From contig JABBOT010000005.1 in assembly GCA_016165875.1 (NCBI GenBank), positions 20,151,203-20,215,202 on the forward strand: a stretch of DNA of 64,000 bases. Reading direction: 5' to 3'. The number at the start of each line of letters is the position of its first letter. Within the stretch, counting starts at the first letter, position 1. This stretch comes from Acanthopleura granulata (lineage: Eukaryota; Mollusca; Polyplacophora; Chitonida; Chitonidae). A program made the position numbers and the translations under genes. The notes below the pieces were generated by a model. It saw nothing but the letters and a program-made list of their open reading frames with translations. It was not told the origin of the DNA and made no database searches. This document shows, piece by piece, positions 47,479 through 60,689 of this stretch.

Positions 47479-50400
47479 CTAGATGAATTAGAAGAGCAAA
47501 ACATGAAGAATCCTAAGGCATCTAAGATATATTACCTGTGTACACTCCAAATAGGGTAATGGAATCTTGCTGTGAAGCCACCTTGGTTCACCGTGGCAAT
47601 TACTAGCTTTGTACACGGAAATGTTGGGGCTCCCAGTTTGGGAATCCTTGGGGGAGAGGGGGGAATTTGATCAATAGTGTCCTAATTCCACAGCTGAGGT
47701 TGTACTGGTCACTGCTGTATCGATGGATGGTGACACATTGGACTGGGGGGCCATGCAAACTTCATCTCCCTCGCCATTTCACTCCCACTCCACTTGGTCA
47801 CCATGGAAACACCCGCGACTTCAGCACATGACAGTTTTCTGCAATGAAAGAATTGTGAATTCAGTGACAGGCGCATTCATCTTGCTGTTGTTTGAGAAAT
47901 GATTCATTCCAGTCGTGAAGTTCCCCTGCCATACAGAAATTCTACATGTGTCAAAGGAATTCCTTAACAACATGCACTCGGCTGTTTTTTTGTGTTATCT
48001 TAATAGAAGACAATGTCTACTTTGTTGGAATTGGTTTAATTTTGATTTTCAGCATTGGTATTAGTCATACTAAGCCGGAATGAAACATTTCAGAAAAATA
48101 CTATACCCCAAATTTTATTTCATCAGCTCTGACTTTCTGTGACAAATCTGTGATCTTGTGCATTCATGTGGATCGACATAACTGAATTGCATGTAGTTCA
48201 GTACTGCTCAGTTTCACTTGGAGGTATGTTTTGGAGGAGGGGAGGAATAATTGATGGTAGGTTATGGTGGCTAGTGGAAATGGACATAACATGGACAAAT
48301 CATTTTAGGATTTTTGTAAAATTCACAGTACTCTAGTATTTACATTTCAATCTCCAATTCATGCCCTATAGGTACCTGCCAGAGATCGCCCAGTCAAGGT
48401 CACAATTTATTATTTATACATTAGTGAAATCCCAGCATTTCATTTATTGATAAAAGTTTTATTTTCACTGCAGTGAAATGTCACATTTTGATATTTCACA
48501 TCCGAATGTCATGACGTCAAAAAACAAACATTTTATTTTATAAAGTTCCAATCTGAGGTCATAATGCAAGTTTAGTCAACTGCTACATTCTCACGTCACA
48601 CAAGAAGACAAGACGTCATATAACACGTCATGTACAGGACGTCATGCTCTAGGCATGTCTGTGACAGCCTAGAGCTGGAAAAAATGCAGAAAACTCTTTG
48701 AAGTACACAAAAAAGGGTATAAATAGGGTATAAATAATAAATAGAATATTGCACATTGAAGGCTGAATACCATAAATATTGTTGACGTGAGAGATGGAAA
48801 TGATAACCCACTTGACGCTTTGCGTCTCGTAGGTTATGATTTCCACCTCTCCCTCGAACAGTATACAGGATATTCAACTTTCACTGTGCCATATCCTCTA
48901 TATCTTTGGGTAAATCATCAATTAGCTGGCAGGGGTTTGTAGTGTCGTGCAGTAAGCTCGGCCAAGCCGTTTGATTGCATGAAGTCCCAGTGGTGTTCAG
49001 TGGTCAATGAAACCAATAAACCAGCTGGATTAACAGTGTGGACGCAGGATCAGTAGGCATGATAAGATCCTTCAGACAGTTATCACTGATTACAAATGGG
49101 AACAAGCGCGGTACACTTGTCTGTACATAAAAACAAAAATAACGATCAGTTATCCAGAATAAATAATGCATAGGTAAAAAATGAAAGTAAAACAGTTTGA
49201 AGTGAACATAGGCATAGTCAACCCCCTTTTATTGTCAGCTGAGAAATCTGACAAAAACACGGATGAGGATTGTTTGCGATTATTGCATGTATTGTTTACA
49301 GTAGTGTTTATTGTGTCTTTTTCTGAAATAAAGCAGTGTTTTAAAACCTAGTGAGAACAATCTCGGGAATTAAAATACTTATAAGATTATCTTATTTGTA
49401 AGTGAAACATGTCCATATAATGCCTGGATATATGAATACTACATGCCAAAACATTTATGGTATACCAAACATGGGCAGTAGTAAGGATGAGGGTGATACC
49501 ATGTGGTAGGGTGATGTCAATTCATTGAAAAATGCCCTTTCCTCAATGAACAGTGGAAAAGTGGGTTAGCGACGAACAATAGCTCAACCTATTCTTTACA
49601 GATCCCCCAAATATGTCCTGTGCAAACATAATCAAACAGAGTACATTGGTAATTAAATAAAGTCCCCTCTTGAAATCTCTATGGATGACACCGATGAGGG
49701 TTGCTTTGAAGCAGTGGTCTTCAACATCTGCAGCTGAGTTAGCCAGGAGGTAAATCACTACAAATGGTGTATTGCCACTTGACGTTGCATCACTGGTGGA
49801 AGCAGTGAGCTGATGGTTGTAAAGGTCAGGTTGCTGGCATTGGCTGTTGGCCCACTTCTGAGATGTTCCTTGTGAAAATCAGATTTCACAGTGAACTCAC
49901 ATCGTTTCCTTTACCACATGACTAAAACAGCAATCGAAAGTTTACTACTCCTGTAGTTTTCATCTGCGAGATGTATATACGTGTTCTGCTAAACCATACC
50001 ACATGGCTATAGGTACATTGATTTATACCAGACTGTTTGGCTGTAGAACCATACAGATTCACTTGATATTCATTGTTACATTTTGCTGGATTAAACTACT
50101 CACATTAATAACGATATACACGTAGCATCACAAGCTTGTTTACAACAACATCACAAGTTTGATAGAGAGAAAACAATGCCCTCTACTTTACCAGCACATA
50201 AGGTCATCATGAGTCTGTCCAGTCACACTGGCAGAGTCATAGCCATGCTGTGTCTTTGTCAGAGCCTGAAGTCCACTCAGTTACTAGCAACCCACTCCCC
50301 TGGGATGAGGCTTCTGGGTAAATCACCACTCACACCCCACATGGCTTGTTTTGGGTTTAGTCTGCTCAGATTTTTCTTGTTCTTGTCATGTTATCCTGAT

Positions 50401-51187
50401 GGACTGGCCTTATCAGGCTGTGTTTGTTATGTTAATGAGCTGTTAGGAATTAAGGGATGGTGGGGGATGTGAGGGGATGGGGGGGGGTGACCTATAGTAG
50501 AATGAGGGTTTTCTATTAGACAGGTGGTGTGGTCAGCTCACCAGAAAATGACATGATAATGAGTATTGACCACTGGTCAACACTGAGGTCAGATTGTACA
50601 TGTATAGCCCTTGGTGGTTTACAGAGAGAGTATAAAGGGCACTTCATGCCTCATGCAGTGGCCCTGCCTTTGTACATGTAGGCTTATAAAGGCTAAGCTG
50701 ATTTACATAACAATAACACTTGGAATAATCCAATTGGAGCTGATTCCAGAACAACTGCTCTGAAGTCCTGTGCTTTTCTACATGGATGCTCTTTTTCCGT
50801 TCCTCCAGCATAGCATGGTGACAATGGGTGGAGGGGAAACATCGTTCCAGAGTAACCATTCTCTAATCGGCTACATGCACCAGTGCGTGTAGCAACAATG
50901 GTATCTGCTGGAGACAGTAATTGTTGCCGGTTTATAGCAGTTATGAAGGCTGCTTATTGCTTTAAGGCTGTGAAGAGGCATGTGTACATTGAAACTCGTC
51001 AGTACCATGCATAGGCCACACCAACTTTCTTGGCTGTTTCATGGACGAAATAAATCTTCTTTCAGTGTTATTGGAGGGCATGCAAATGAAAATAGGAAGT
51101 CAAAAATGAAATCATTTAAGTTAATTTTTAGAAAATGAGGACAACACGTAACCCATTAGCCGATGTTCTTACTGAAGACATGCGTGG
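47479..51187. other. non-coding stretch upstream of the LRR-Ig gene
   Basis: No coding exon recognised on either strand. A G-run lies at 50472-50487. The 5' UTR exon and promoter of the LRR-Ig gene may be here, but I cannot place them. Confidence 0.35.
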
Positions 51188-51455
51188 CTCAGTTTGCCAG
51201 CCTGCTAGTGTCGCGCAATGACCTAGAAGCCTCCCACCAATGCTGTCGTTGTGAGTTCAAGTCCAGCTCATGCTGGCTTCCTGTTCGGCCGTAAGTGGGA
51301 AGGTCCGCAAGCAACCTGCAAATGTTTGTGGGGCTCTGCTCAGTTTCTTCCCACCGTAATGCTGGCCGCTGTCATGTAAGTGAAATATTCTTGAGTACGG
51401 CGTAAAGCACTAATCAATCAATTAAATAGATAAATAAATAAATAAATAAATAAAT
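51188..51455 (+). mobile_element. SINE family A, near full-length copy
   Basis: Starts with a tRNA-like head (GCGTGGCTCAGTTTGCCAGC, box B GTGAGTTCAAGTCC). The central domain follows (CTCAGTTTCTTCCCACCGTA), then GAAATATTCTTGAGTACGGC, and it ends in (AAAT)n with TAGATAAATAAATAAATA. This is a readable sense-strand reference for the family. Confidence 0.88.
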
Positions 51456-52090
51456 CCTGAAGACATGTATACTTATGTGTACATAATGGCAAAGTCTTGC
51501 AAAAACATGGGAATCATAAAAGCATCAAAATCAGGTAAAAAGAAAAGGAAATTGGTGTCGCCTTAAGTCTACATTGCCAATAAACACGCAGTACAACCAG
51601 TGATCAGCGGCTAGATGACATGGTGGGATGAAAAGGGACAGGTGGGGAAGGCTTTGGTTCTGATTACAGAGGATGGGATCAAAGGAGGGGGTGGGGGGGG
51701 CTTGGTCTCTAGTAAATCAGCCATAAATCAGCCCATATGTGACAGATTTCCCTGTCTCTCATAGACTCCTAATGATTGCCCATGAGCTCATGTGACACAC
51801 ACCCACTCACCTGACTGACTCGGCCATATGACATCAATTATGAATGTTGAAGAAGCTAGCAGCTCCCATGGTGATGCTCAGAAACCTTTGTCTATTTCTG
51901 TCATTATTTATATAATGTGTTATTGTGTATTCTGTCATGGTCATTTGATGTACATTTATTTCTGTGTGGGAAGTATACATCGTATTCCCTGTACATATTA
52001 CATAGAAAGTATCATTTATCCATGTAGCATGGTAGACTGTTAACAGGTTCAGTCAACTGTAAATTGAATTTTTTTTTTGTTTTATTAAGT

Positions 52091-52185
52091 GCATTTTTAG
52101 AGGAAAATAAATGTCATGAAATATTGATTTTTGTGCTGAAAGTACATTTTCCCAGTAAGATATCACCTTACCTTCCAAGCAAATC
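52091..52185 (+). repeat. dispersed repeat E, copy
   Basis: GCATTTTTAGAGG, ATAAATGTCATGAAATATTG, GTGCTGAAAGTACATTTTC, CCAGTAAGATATCACC. The same order occurs at 57648 and 58439. Confidence 0.6.
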
Positions 52186-52287
52186 TCAGGTAATTAAAAT
52201 ATACTGTTGGTAAAAAGGAACATTCTGAAAACTTTGTATGATGCATAATTCCTGTTGGTTTGAATAACTTCAAGTATTTGTTTTTGA

Positions 52288-52412
52288 CATATCATGATTT
52301 ACCATCCTGAACATATCATGATCATGATTTACCATCCTGAACATATCATGATTTACCATCCTGAACATATCATGATTTACCATTCTGTACATATCATGAT
52401 TTACCATTCTGA
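52288..52412 (+). repeat. minisatellite, about 24-bp unit, 5 copies
   Basis: ATATCATGATTTACCATCC followed by TGAAC repeats five times. The second unit has an extra ATCATG, and the last two have TTCTG in place of TCCTG. Confidence 0.9.
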
Positions 52413-52867
52413 ACAACTTTCAAAGGGCAAAGGATGTAAAAGCAGAAAAACAGTGTGTTCCACAATGAAAAGAGGTCAAGGAATATGGCTGTCCATATGT
52501 ATTATACACAACAGATGGGTGTGGGCTGACACAAATGTGGGTGAACTATGGACCAGTTTCTGATAGAAAAAGGCCTTGAGGACATTTTTCCCATTGAGTC
52601 TGACTGGCTGCAGTTACATTGTATGTGGAATTGTGGAATCTAATTTGTGGATGCCTTGCAGGCTTGTAGGGCCAAACAGATGGCCCTGATGTGTGTGCTG
52701 ACTATGTAGAATCTCTCGGTATCAGGGGTCTCTGGGGCAACAGCAGAGATTCTGAGCCCCAATAACATTTTCCCCTGTTTCACAGAACTCTTTTTCACTC
52801 CCACAACTCTGTAGAGTCAATAAATGGATCAGGCCCCGATCTTGTGGTATGGGTGTGTGAGTAACGG

Positions 52868-53233
52868 CCTTCAGTCTGTTGGAGTGGTGTCTTCAGAAAA
52901 GGCACGTACCTCCCTTCAGTCTGTTGGAGTGGTGTCTTCAGAAAAGGCACGTACCTCCCTTCAGTCTGTTGGAGTGGTGTCTTCAGAAAAGGGCACGTAC
53001 CTCCCTTCAGTCTGTTGGAGTGGTGTCTTCAGAAAAGGGCACGTACCTCCCTTCAGTCTGTTGGAGTGGTGTCTTCAGAAAAGGGCACGTACCTCCCTTC
53101 AGTCTGTTGGAGTGGTGTCTTCAGAAAAGGGCACGTACCTCCCTTCAGTCTGTTGGAGTGGTGTCTTCAGAAAAGGGCACGTACCTCCCTTCAGTCTGTT
53201 GGAGTGGTGTCTTCAGAAAAGGGCACGTACCTC
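52868..53233 (+). repeat. minisatellite, 45/46-bp unit, 8 copies
   Basis: Units starting CCTTCAGTCTGTTGGAGTGG lie at 52868, 52913, 52958, 53004, 53050, 53096, 53142 and 53188. The first two are 45 bases (AAAAGGCAC) and the other six 46 (AAAAGGGCAC); otherwise they are identical. Open frames across the array arise from its periodicity and do not indicate a gene. Confidence 0.95.
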
Positions 53234-56200
53234 CGCATGAAAGAGATAAGGAGAAGCATTTGCACTGGTGTAAATTGGACATGCACTGCGTCTTAGCTAG
53301 AAATTTCCATCATGTGCTGCACTGTTATTCAGCATTTGAGAATGGGATTCTTCAGTGTAGAGTGCAAGTCTCTTGAATTAATTGTTAATACATGTATTGA
53401 CCTGTTCAAGGCGTTAAACTGTGAAATTGGTTGACAAAAGGTGCCGTTCTGAAACCCGACACTGCAGTATTCGATGTGCAGCTGTATAATTGCAGTGATG
53501 GGGGGGAGGGGGGGGTAGCTTTAAGGGCTGCATTGAGTATTAAGACTTGCATGTCTAGTGCCAGCTTCGTTTACAATGAGGACAGTGCTCTATAAGTTCA
53601 GACTTGCATGCAGGAGTCCAATGCAGGCTTTTGCCTTGAGGGCAAATAACACTCTCCATTGACCAGTGCCCTGGCCCCTCTGGGGCTCTGTGCCCAATGG
53701 GTGGCCTGCCTCTCTATGTGTTACCCCCTGACTCATCCTCCTTAAGACAACCTGATACCCACACATGATAACTCCTGACAACCAGTCTAAACTGATAATA
53801 ACACAGCAATCAACCCGTTTGATCATCCGCTGCCTGTGTGGTGGATCTTTCTAGCCGTCCACAAGCCGTGGAAATTGCCATGAAACTGTGCCTCTTGATG
53901 TTTCTGCTCAGTGCTCATTGAAATATTGACGCTGTTGTAATTTTTGCATGAAAACTTTCTTAGATATGAATGTGAAAGTCCTGCACCATAATATGTGCTG
54001 AGATATGCTCTATGCATGTCTTGCTGTTGAATGCCTTAAGACGTGGAATTCAGATTTTTGGCAGAAGACATATTCAGAAGGATTCAGCTGTGATGTTGTT
54101 GGATCGAGGAAAGCTGATGTACATGTAGTTGCTTGTTGTAAGATTTGTTATACATCTGAGCTTGTAAGCTTGTCAAGTCATTGAAGTTCATTTCAAACAT
54201 TGGATTTTGTGGGCATTTGAGGAGTAAATTATATTTAATCCACTGTTGAACGGTTAGTGTGATTAGATTGGAGTCAGTATATCCAAAGGAGCCTTAATAT
54301 ATGCGTGAAAATGTGGAAGAATAAGAGCATGTATATAAAGGTGACAAAAGTACATATAAACATACATACATAACTAGAGGCATTGGGGATGTGGTAAAAG
54401 AGTGGAATGCTTACTGGGTGAGAACTCCACAGAATGGCCAAGGGAAACAACAAGAAAAAAAAAAGGCGAAGAAAAAAAAAAAACAGGTAGATCAAAGTGA
54501 TGGCTGCTGTTAACAAATCAGTGAAACAACAGACGCAAGTCTTTTAAAGAAAGTTTGTGTGTGATGTATGTTTGTGTAATGGCATCGGTCCCATGTGTAG
54601 AGGTCAGAAGCCACAGATCTGCTATGTACCTAGGTAAATACCCAGACTGACAGAATAAACATGGTCCCTGTTATTACCGGTCCATCAGTCCCCGTGGGCG
54701 CATGGGTTTTCCTCTTTGGGTCACTTGTTTGGGGCACTCCCTGGGTGGTGCAGCTGTACATGTTAATGTACGTGGGCCAGTCCTGTTCTGCTGAGGTTTT
54801 CTGCTGTACTGTTAATGCAGTATGACAAAAGCAATCATTTTTCACATATCTGTTAAACTAGTCTACATGTTACTGGAAAAGTGATTTGTCACCCCTATCC
54901 CTTCTTCACCCTCAAAAACACAAAGAGATATTCCATAAAAAAGTTCTACCAGACCCCTTCATCTTTGGTACTAGCATATAATATAAATTTCAGACAGAAG
55001 TTAGAAAAAAACAGTTCAAGAAGAGAAAATAAACGTGAAGGCCCTTTTACATATGTAGGCCATTGTTGTCTGAGCACTTTGTTGTAGGTAGATGTAAAAT
55101 TGTCCCAGATTCGATAATCATCATGCAATAAATAATGTAGTGACAGCTGACATTACAGTTTTTTATGTTGTTTGCACAGTTGGGAGTGCTTTTAGACGAA
55201 TAACTATCACGTAGCATATGCACTCCATTTTCTTGACCTTTCCAACAGATTTTCTTGCTGTTCAGCTTTTGAGTTAATGTAAGAAAATTATACTGTTTAA
55301 AGATGCATTATGTATTATGCGTCTGTAAACTGTTGATATGTGCAGAAGAAAAGCCTTTTTATGTCCAGAAGTTGAAATCATGTTGTAAAATTTCCATGGA
55401 AAATGGCTCTTCAATGTGTAGTAGATTGAGAAAGGAGTGTGTATTTACTGTATTAATGCAAGTAAAGTACTACTTTTTGTTGCTAAACACAGCATCCATT
55501 AGGATATTACCATGTCTTCCAAATAAACCCTAAGATCAGTGTAAATCTCAGAACAAGGCAAAATGACAAACGTAGTCATACATGAAACTTTAGGTGAAAT
55601 GGGACGGCCTGATTTTGCCCATGTTCCTGTACATGCTGTCATACAGTGATGACCTGTACAAGGTGAATCCCGACTGCGAGTGACGAACAGGTGATGTACA
55701 GCTGATCCGTACATGTTGCACACCTGTGTGTAGTAACACACAGTGTAGCTACCCACTTGTTATGTATATGCATTCATATGACATTAATAAGCCTACAGCC
55801 ATGGCCGCGTTAAAACATCAGATACGGACAGCTGAGGTAATTGGTTTGCGTGCATGTTCACAGCTTATTGATGAAGCTACACCAGGCAGAACGGACATTG
55901 TTTAAACAAACACTAAGCCCGCATCATTGTGCTGCTCTGGATCAGGTTTACAATAAATAGGCGTGAGTCGGTGAAACACTATCGAAAGAGATTCATATAT
56001 AAATTGAGTCAGGTGAGAAAAGAGTTTGCATGTATACGCAGATGTAGTCTGGCGTCCTTATGGTAGAGGGTTCTGACCATCCATATTTTAGGCCTACGGT
56101 GAAAAGGGCAATTCTCCGAAAACTTGTTACAGAAATTCCCTATGAGCAGAAAAAGGGCCTCTTACATGAATGAATCACCTAAACCACGTACACCTGCCTT

Positions 56201-57647
56201 TTTGAATTAGAATGTGAAATGATTCTAGAAATGGATCTTGAGAAAACTTACATGAAATGCATAATTTCCATTTTACTCATCTTTTCTCCAAATGGTGCTT
56301 TCCTATTTCTTAAACACACATTTTCCCCCCAGTTCTGGTGAGAACCATGTATTGTGACCTATCCAAAATCTAGATCTGAAGTTACGTATAGATCTAATTA
56401 ATTCAAGGAAGAGCTGGAAAAGAAATTCCTTATCAAATGTCTTCTCAGATCTTACTCAACTCCAATAAATCAGAAGTTTTAGTTGTTTAGTAACCATGTG
56501 TTTTAACTACAATGCAGTGATTCTCGTCTGGTTTAGTCACAGATCAGCTCAATCCCCTGATCTAATGCTTGACAAAACATTTTCAGTGCATTTATTTCGA
56601 TTAATTACAGGTAGAAAACCTCCAACAGATATTTAAATATATAGTAGGTCTGCCTAAGTTTACAGAGGATGTGTTGATTTATGTCTAGCATAGAGTCATG
56701 TAGAATTCCTTGAAAACAGTGAAGATACACCTGCTCTGTACAGTACTGAGAAATAAGAAACTGTTGTTCTAGGTGCTCTTACCTGTAGAAAAGGTGCATC
56801 TGTGATGCAGCTCGTTAGCATGTGAGTGTTTGATACCTGGAGCAGGAAGCAGCTGACGGCTGACGGTGTCACATCTGAGAGCACAGCATGTACTGTTACC
56901 ACGGTGATGTGACATCATAAATCTTAGTGTTGTCAGGGTAACCGCTGCTCTTTGTCGTGGTTTTATCACACTTTATTACAAGTAGATCTTAATTGATCAA
57001 TGTAACAAGACACAGCCACTTGTTTTGGTTTCATCTTATAGAGGCCTGCCTTTATTGCAAGAGAGCCCCTCAAGCCCTCTTTAGCCGTGACTAAAGATCA
57101 TAAATATATATCATGCATTGGCAAGGTGCATGCATGTAGCAGAGCTAAGTTGTTGTATGTTAACAGTAAAATTGCTAACATATACAAGCAACAGTTTGCT
57201 TGCCATTCAAGTTTTGGGTCCCTCACTGGCTTCTTTAGAAAGCTAGCATTCCTGACCAAGATTATAAATATGTATGATGAAATGACAAGGTGCATATAGC
57301 AGAGCTAAGCTGTTGTACATGTATCTTAACAGCAAATTTACTAATGTATATGCAGAAATTTGCTTCCCAATTCATGTTTTGATGCACGATAAATCTCCAA
57401 ATGCACAGTTTCAGGCAACTAATAAACTGCTGTAGCAGTTGGGAACACTGGACCCAGATTCAGTACCATTGTCAGCAGAAAGTTGCCAAGATTCCCTTGC
57501 TTTCATTGTTTCCTGGGCTTTGGTTGGGCGGTTGCTCATGTGGCCTTACATGAAGTTCACTGGACACCACTTGTCTTCCACCAATGTCTTGTGTGGAAGA
57601 GTTCACCAGTATTCTGCTGAACACCTAAATCATCAGCCTCCAAAACA
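53234..57647. other. non-coding stretch
   Basis: A G-rich run lies at 53500-53516 and A-runs at 54457-54483. A short frame with strong start context (AGCCATGGCCGCG at 55801) is followed by a donor-like GAG|GTAATT, but no downstream exon could be linked. Nothing else is recognised. Confidence 0.3.
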
Positions 57648-57760
57648 GCACTTTTAGAGGCAAATGAATGTCATAAAATATGACTTCTAGTGCTGAAAAG
57701 TATTCCAGTAGGATATCGCTGTACCTTTCCAAACAGCTTCTTTTTTCCCCAGATGAATAG
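57648..57760 (+). repeat. dispersed repeat E, copy
   Basis: GCACTTTTAGAGGCAAATGA, TGTCATAAAATATGAC, GTGCTGAAAAGTATTCCAG, TAGGATATCGCTGTACC. Confidence 0.6.
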
Positions 57761-58167
57761 AACTCTTAGAATCAAGCTAAATATGCAACTTTGTCAAAAG
57801 TTGGTTTCCTTTCTACTCTGTCTGCTTTTAAACGCTTCATAACCTGACCACCAGTAATATAAGGGTAAAATATTCTTGAGTACAGCATATGCACATGTAC
57901 ATGTAGTCAACTATTAGTTCAAAAAAAAAATACCTGCCTTGCTAAATCCAGATCTGTCCTGAACTGTTGCTAGTAGCAATGCAGATCACCCATTAGAGTG
58001 TGCTGGGAGAGATGTATACATAACAGAGCCAGCTGTCCCTAATGGGATAATTGCTGTGAAATGAAGAGATGGTGTGAGGATAGGCTTGGAGAGAACTGAC
58101 CATTCAACTGGAACAAATAGGACAACACTAGCTAACAGGTGCTCCTCTCAGTCTTTCATCTTCATCA

Positions 58168-58222
58168 TTGGGGGGGGGGGCAGAAGAGAGGGGTAGAGGA
58201 GAGGAGAGGAGGAGAGAAGGTA
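58168..58222 (+). repeat. G-run and polypurine tract
   Basis: About 11 consecutive G, then a purine-only (GGAGAGGAGAGGAGGAGAGA) stretch. It is low-complexity and may form triplex or G-quadruplex structures. Confidence 0.7.
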
Positions 58223-58438
58223 GATGTTGGCTAGGGTAGGGGTTATCATGGTGAACTGCTTCTTAGAGTGATTCTAGGGTTAAAGTGTATTAGTACTAAA
58301 TGGTCTGACTGCATTTCAGCTGAAGTTTAGAATGTAATAATGCACATTCATCAGCACAAAAAATGGTCTTGAAATAATACTTCTGTTGCCAACTCTTGAG
58401 TACTTTTGAAGAAAACCTAGAATTTTGTCCATAACAAG

Positions 58439-58600
58439 GCATTCTTAGAGGCAAAAAAATCATAAACTGTTGTATTTGGAGCTGAAACTTACATTTTTCC
58501 AGTAGGATATCAACCTATTTTCCATACTCAGCTCAAAACACCTTTCTAAATTCAGTAAAACTCTGAGAGGGAGGGAAAAATGAGCAGCCTAATCATGGAC
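58439..58600 (+). repeat. dispersed repeat E, copy
   Basis: GCATTCTTAGAGGCAAAAAA, GGAGCTGAAACTTACATTTT, TCCAGTAGGATATCAACC. It lies under 1 kb from the previous copy, in the same orientation. Confidence 0.6.
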
Positions 58601-60689
58601 AAAATTCTAGGTCAGTTACGGTAAGCCTCAAAAAAAGAAGCTCTTTAACTAGCCCAATTAGCTGGATGAATCAATCATTGTCAAGTAAAATGCGCCACTT
58701 GAAAAATGATAAACCTCCTGTGAAGTACAGTACTTCTTGGGCGGGAAATAAAATTTGACACGGTTTTGACACAGGCAAAAAGATGCTGTTCCCATCTCAT
58801 TCTGTAGCCTGTTACATTCGTCAGCTTCTATGCTGTGAACAGTGAGACACACAGGCTCATGAAGTAGACCTTAATGTACATTTATTAGTAATAGTCAGTA
58901 GTAGTAGTAGTTTTCTGCCACTTAAGAGGCAGGACTCAAAATAAAACAAGCTAAATACACTCAAGCCAGTGATGGAGCTGACATGATTTTGGAGCTGACA
59001 TGATTTTAAAGCCATGGGCAGCCAATGCTGCTGGGCTTGTTTTTCATTTTTGACAGCTACTTCGGCATATTTCCACATTAAATCATTTGGTTTGCACCAC
59101 TTAGTTCAGTAAGAAATAAGAAGTTTGATATATGATCCTCTCATTTGTTGCCCAACTCAGAGGTATACACACTGTTCTTTAGGGGCAATTGTGACAATAT
59201 TTTTGATAGTGTAAATGTACTTGCAGTTAAGAGATCTTCTCTCAATATCCGTAAAAATTTTGTACCCAGATTTAGTTTTCAGCTAGTTTGTACTTTATAG
59301 TCTAAGTATTATACGTGAAAACAGTATTGAGTACCTGCATTTTATCAGCACTAAGTTTATAAAGCAGTTCCACCTTCCTACCTACATTGTGCATGCTCTT
59401 GGCCCTTTGAGGCCAGTCTTTGGTGTTTAAATTCTTCAACATATAAATGAAGGAAGTCAAAAACGTCAAAGATAAAGAACTGAAGTGGTAAACTGTACTT
59501 CTGTACTGATGGCATTCCTTGTGGTAAACAGATAAAAGACTTGCATGCTACCAAACACCAGTAATGGGCAGTTGGTATGGGGAGTCTGTGACTGTGCAAT
59601 CCCAGAAACCGGTGAACCAATGTAGACAAGTGTATACACTGATGGCACGGATTTGGGGGGGTAATTACAGAAGTGAATGGTACACTTACTGTCTGTCTGA
59701 CCAAGCCGGGTGAAGGACTCCAAGGTACTCCAGGATTCTCCAGCTCAAGTATTAACTCTACAAAGATGCCAATAATCTGAGTCTGACCCGAGCTATATAC
59801 TCTGTGCGTCTTCACTATGGGATGCATGCCCATGAGGGTGTGCATGGAAATGTAGGGGGTTGGGTGAAGAGTCGCGAGGTCTCACTACACACTAGCAGAC
59901 TATCAGGCATATGAGACCATGGTACTGCAGGCCTTAAGGCTTGAGCCAAGGTGAAGGAAGAGAAGGAATTCAGCAGTACAGAAACATGCCCCAACATCTG
60001 GCTACCCTTGATCGTTTCCAGATGATAGATGGCACGCGATGTCTGATTGAATTAGAGGAATTTTGACACTTAAGCTGTTTGGTAATGCCTACTGTACACA
60101 GAAGCTGTTACCTCCTTGCAGGTTATGAGCCTTATAGCTCTTCTACGATGCCACAGTCCATATCTCTACCCAAGCCCACCCCCCACCCTCTCAGAAGCTC
60201 GCTCTGGAATATCTCTCCACTTTGCCACCATTGATTCTTCCTAACCTACACTTACGGGATCAATTTCTCCTATGAAATATTTACACAACTTAGCAAAGGC
60301 CCTGCTTATTCTGGTCAATATCTCACACTGACCGCTTATAGCTGTCTGTCTGCCTCTGTTTCTGGAATGCAAATGGTCTTATTTTGTACCATTCCTTGCC
60401 TTCACTGACCTTAGGAGAAATGACATAGTGGGTATCCATCTATCAAGACTATCTAAAATGTCCAGTGCATAGAGCTTGCAGGGATACTTACATTCAGTCA
60501 ATGGTAAGCCACTGGATTCTGTTATACAGTAAACCAACCAAATGCCTACATGCTTCCTAGAAGTACTACCTAATGGATTTATATATATGACCTTCAGTAA
60601 ATCGGTTTACAGTTACATCAGAATATCTAAATACATTACATATTTTTTTGGCGTCTATGTAGTCTGGCGGTGTCTTCCAGTTAGATTTT
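58601..60689. other. non-coding stretch with one long unassigned frame
   Basis: A 155-codon minus-strand frame (59378-59845) contains a good donor-like GACA|GTAAGTG near 59690. Its peptide matches no family I know, and other frames in it are equally open. I do not call it a gene. Confidence 0.3.

Noticed and set aside
52824..53376. Repetitive 138 and 165 codon frames (SVGVVSSEKA, FSLLEWCLQKR)
   Set aside because: They are produced by the 45/46-bp minisatellite. The unit length of most copies is not a multiple of three, so the frame rotates.
55801..55905. Short frame with strong Kozak context (GCCATGGCCGCG) and a donor-like GAGGTAATT
   Set aside because: No downstream exon in phase and no known family; start contexts of this quality occur by chance.
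59378..59845. 155-codon minus-strand frame with an internal donor-like GTAAGTG
   Set aside because: No recognisable family, no pyrimidine-rich acceptor in a matching place, and the other frames are equally open.
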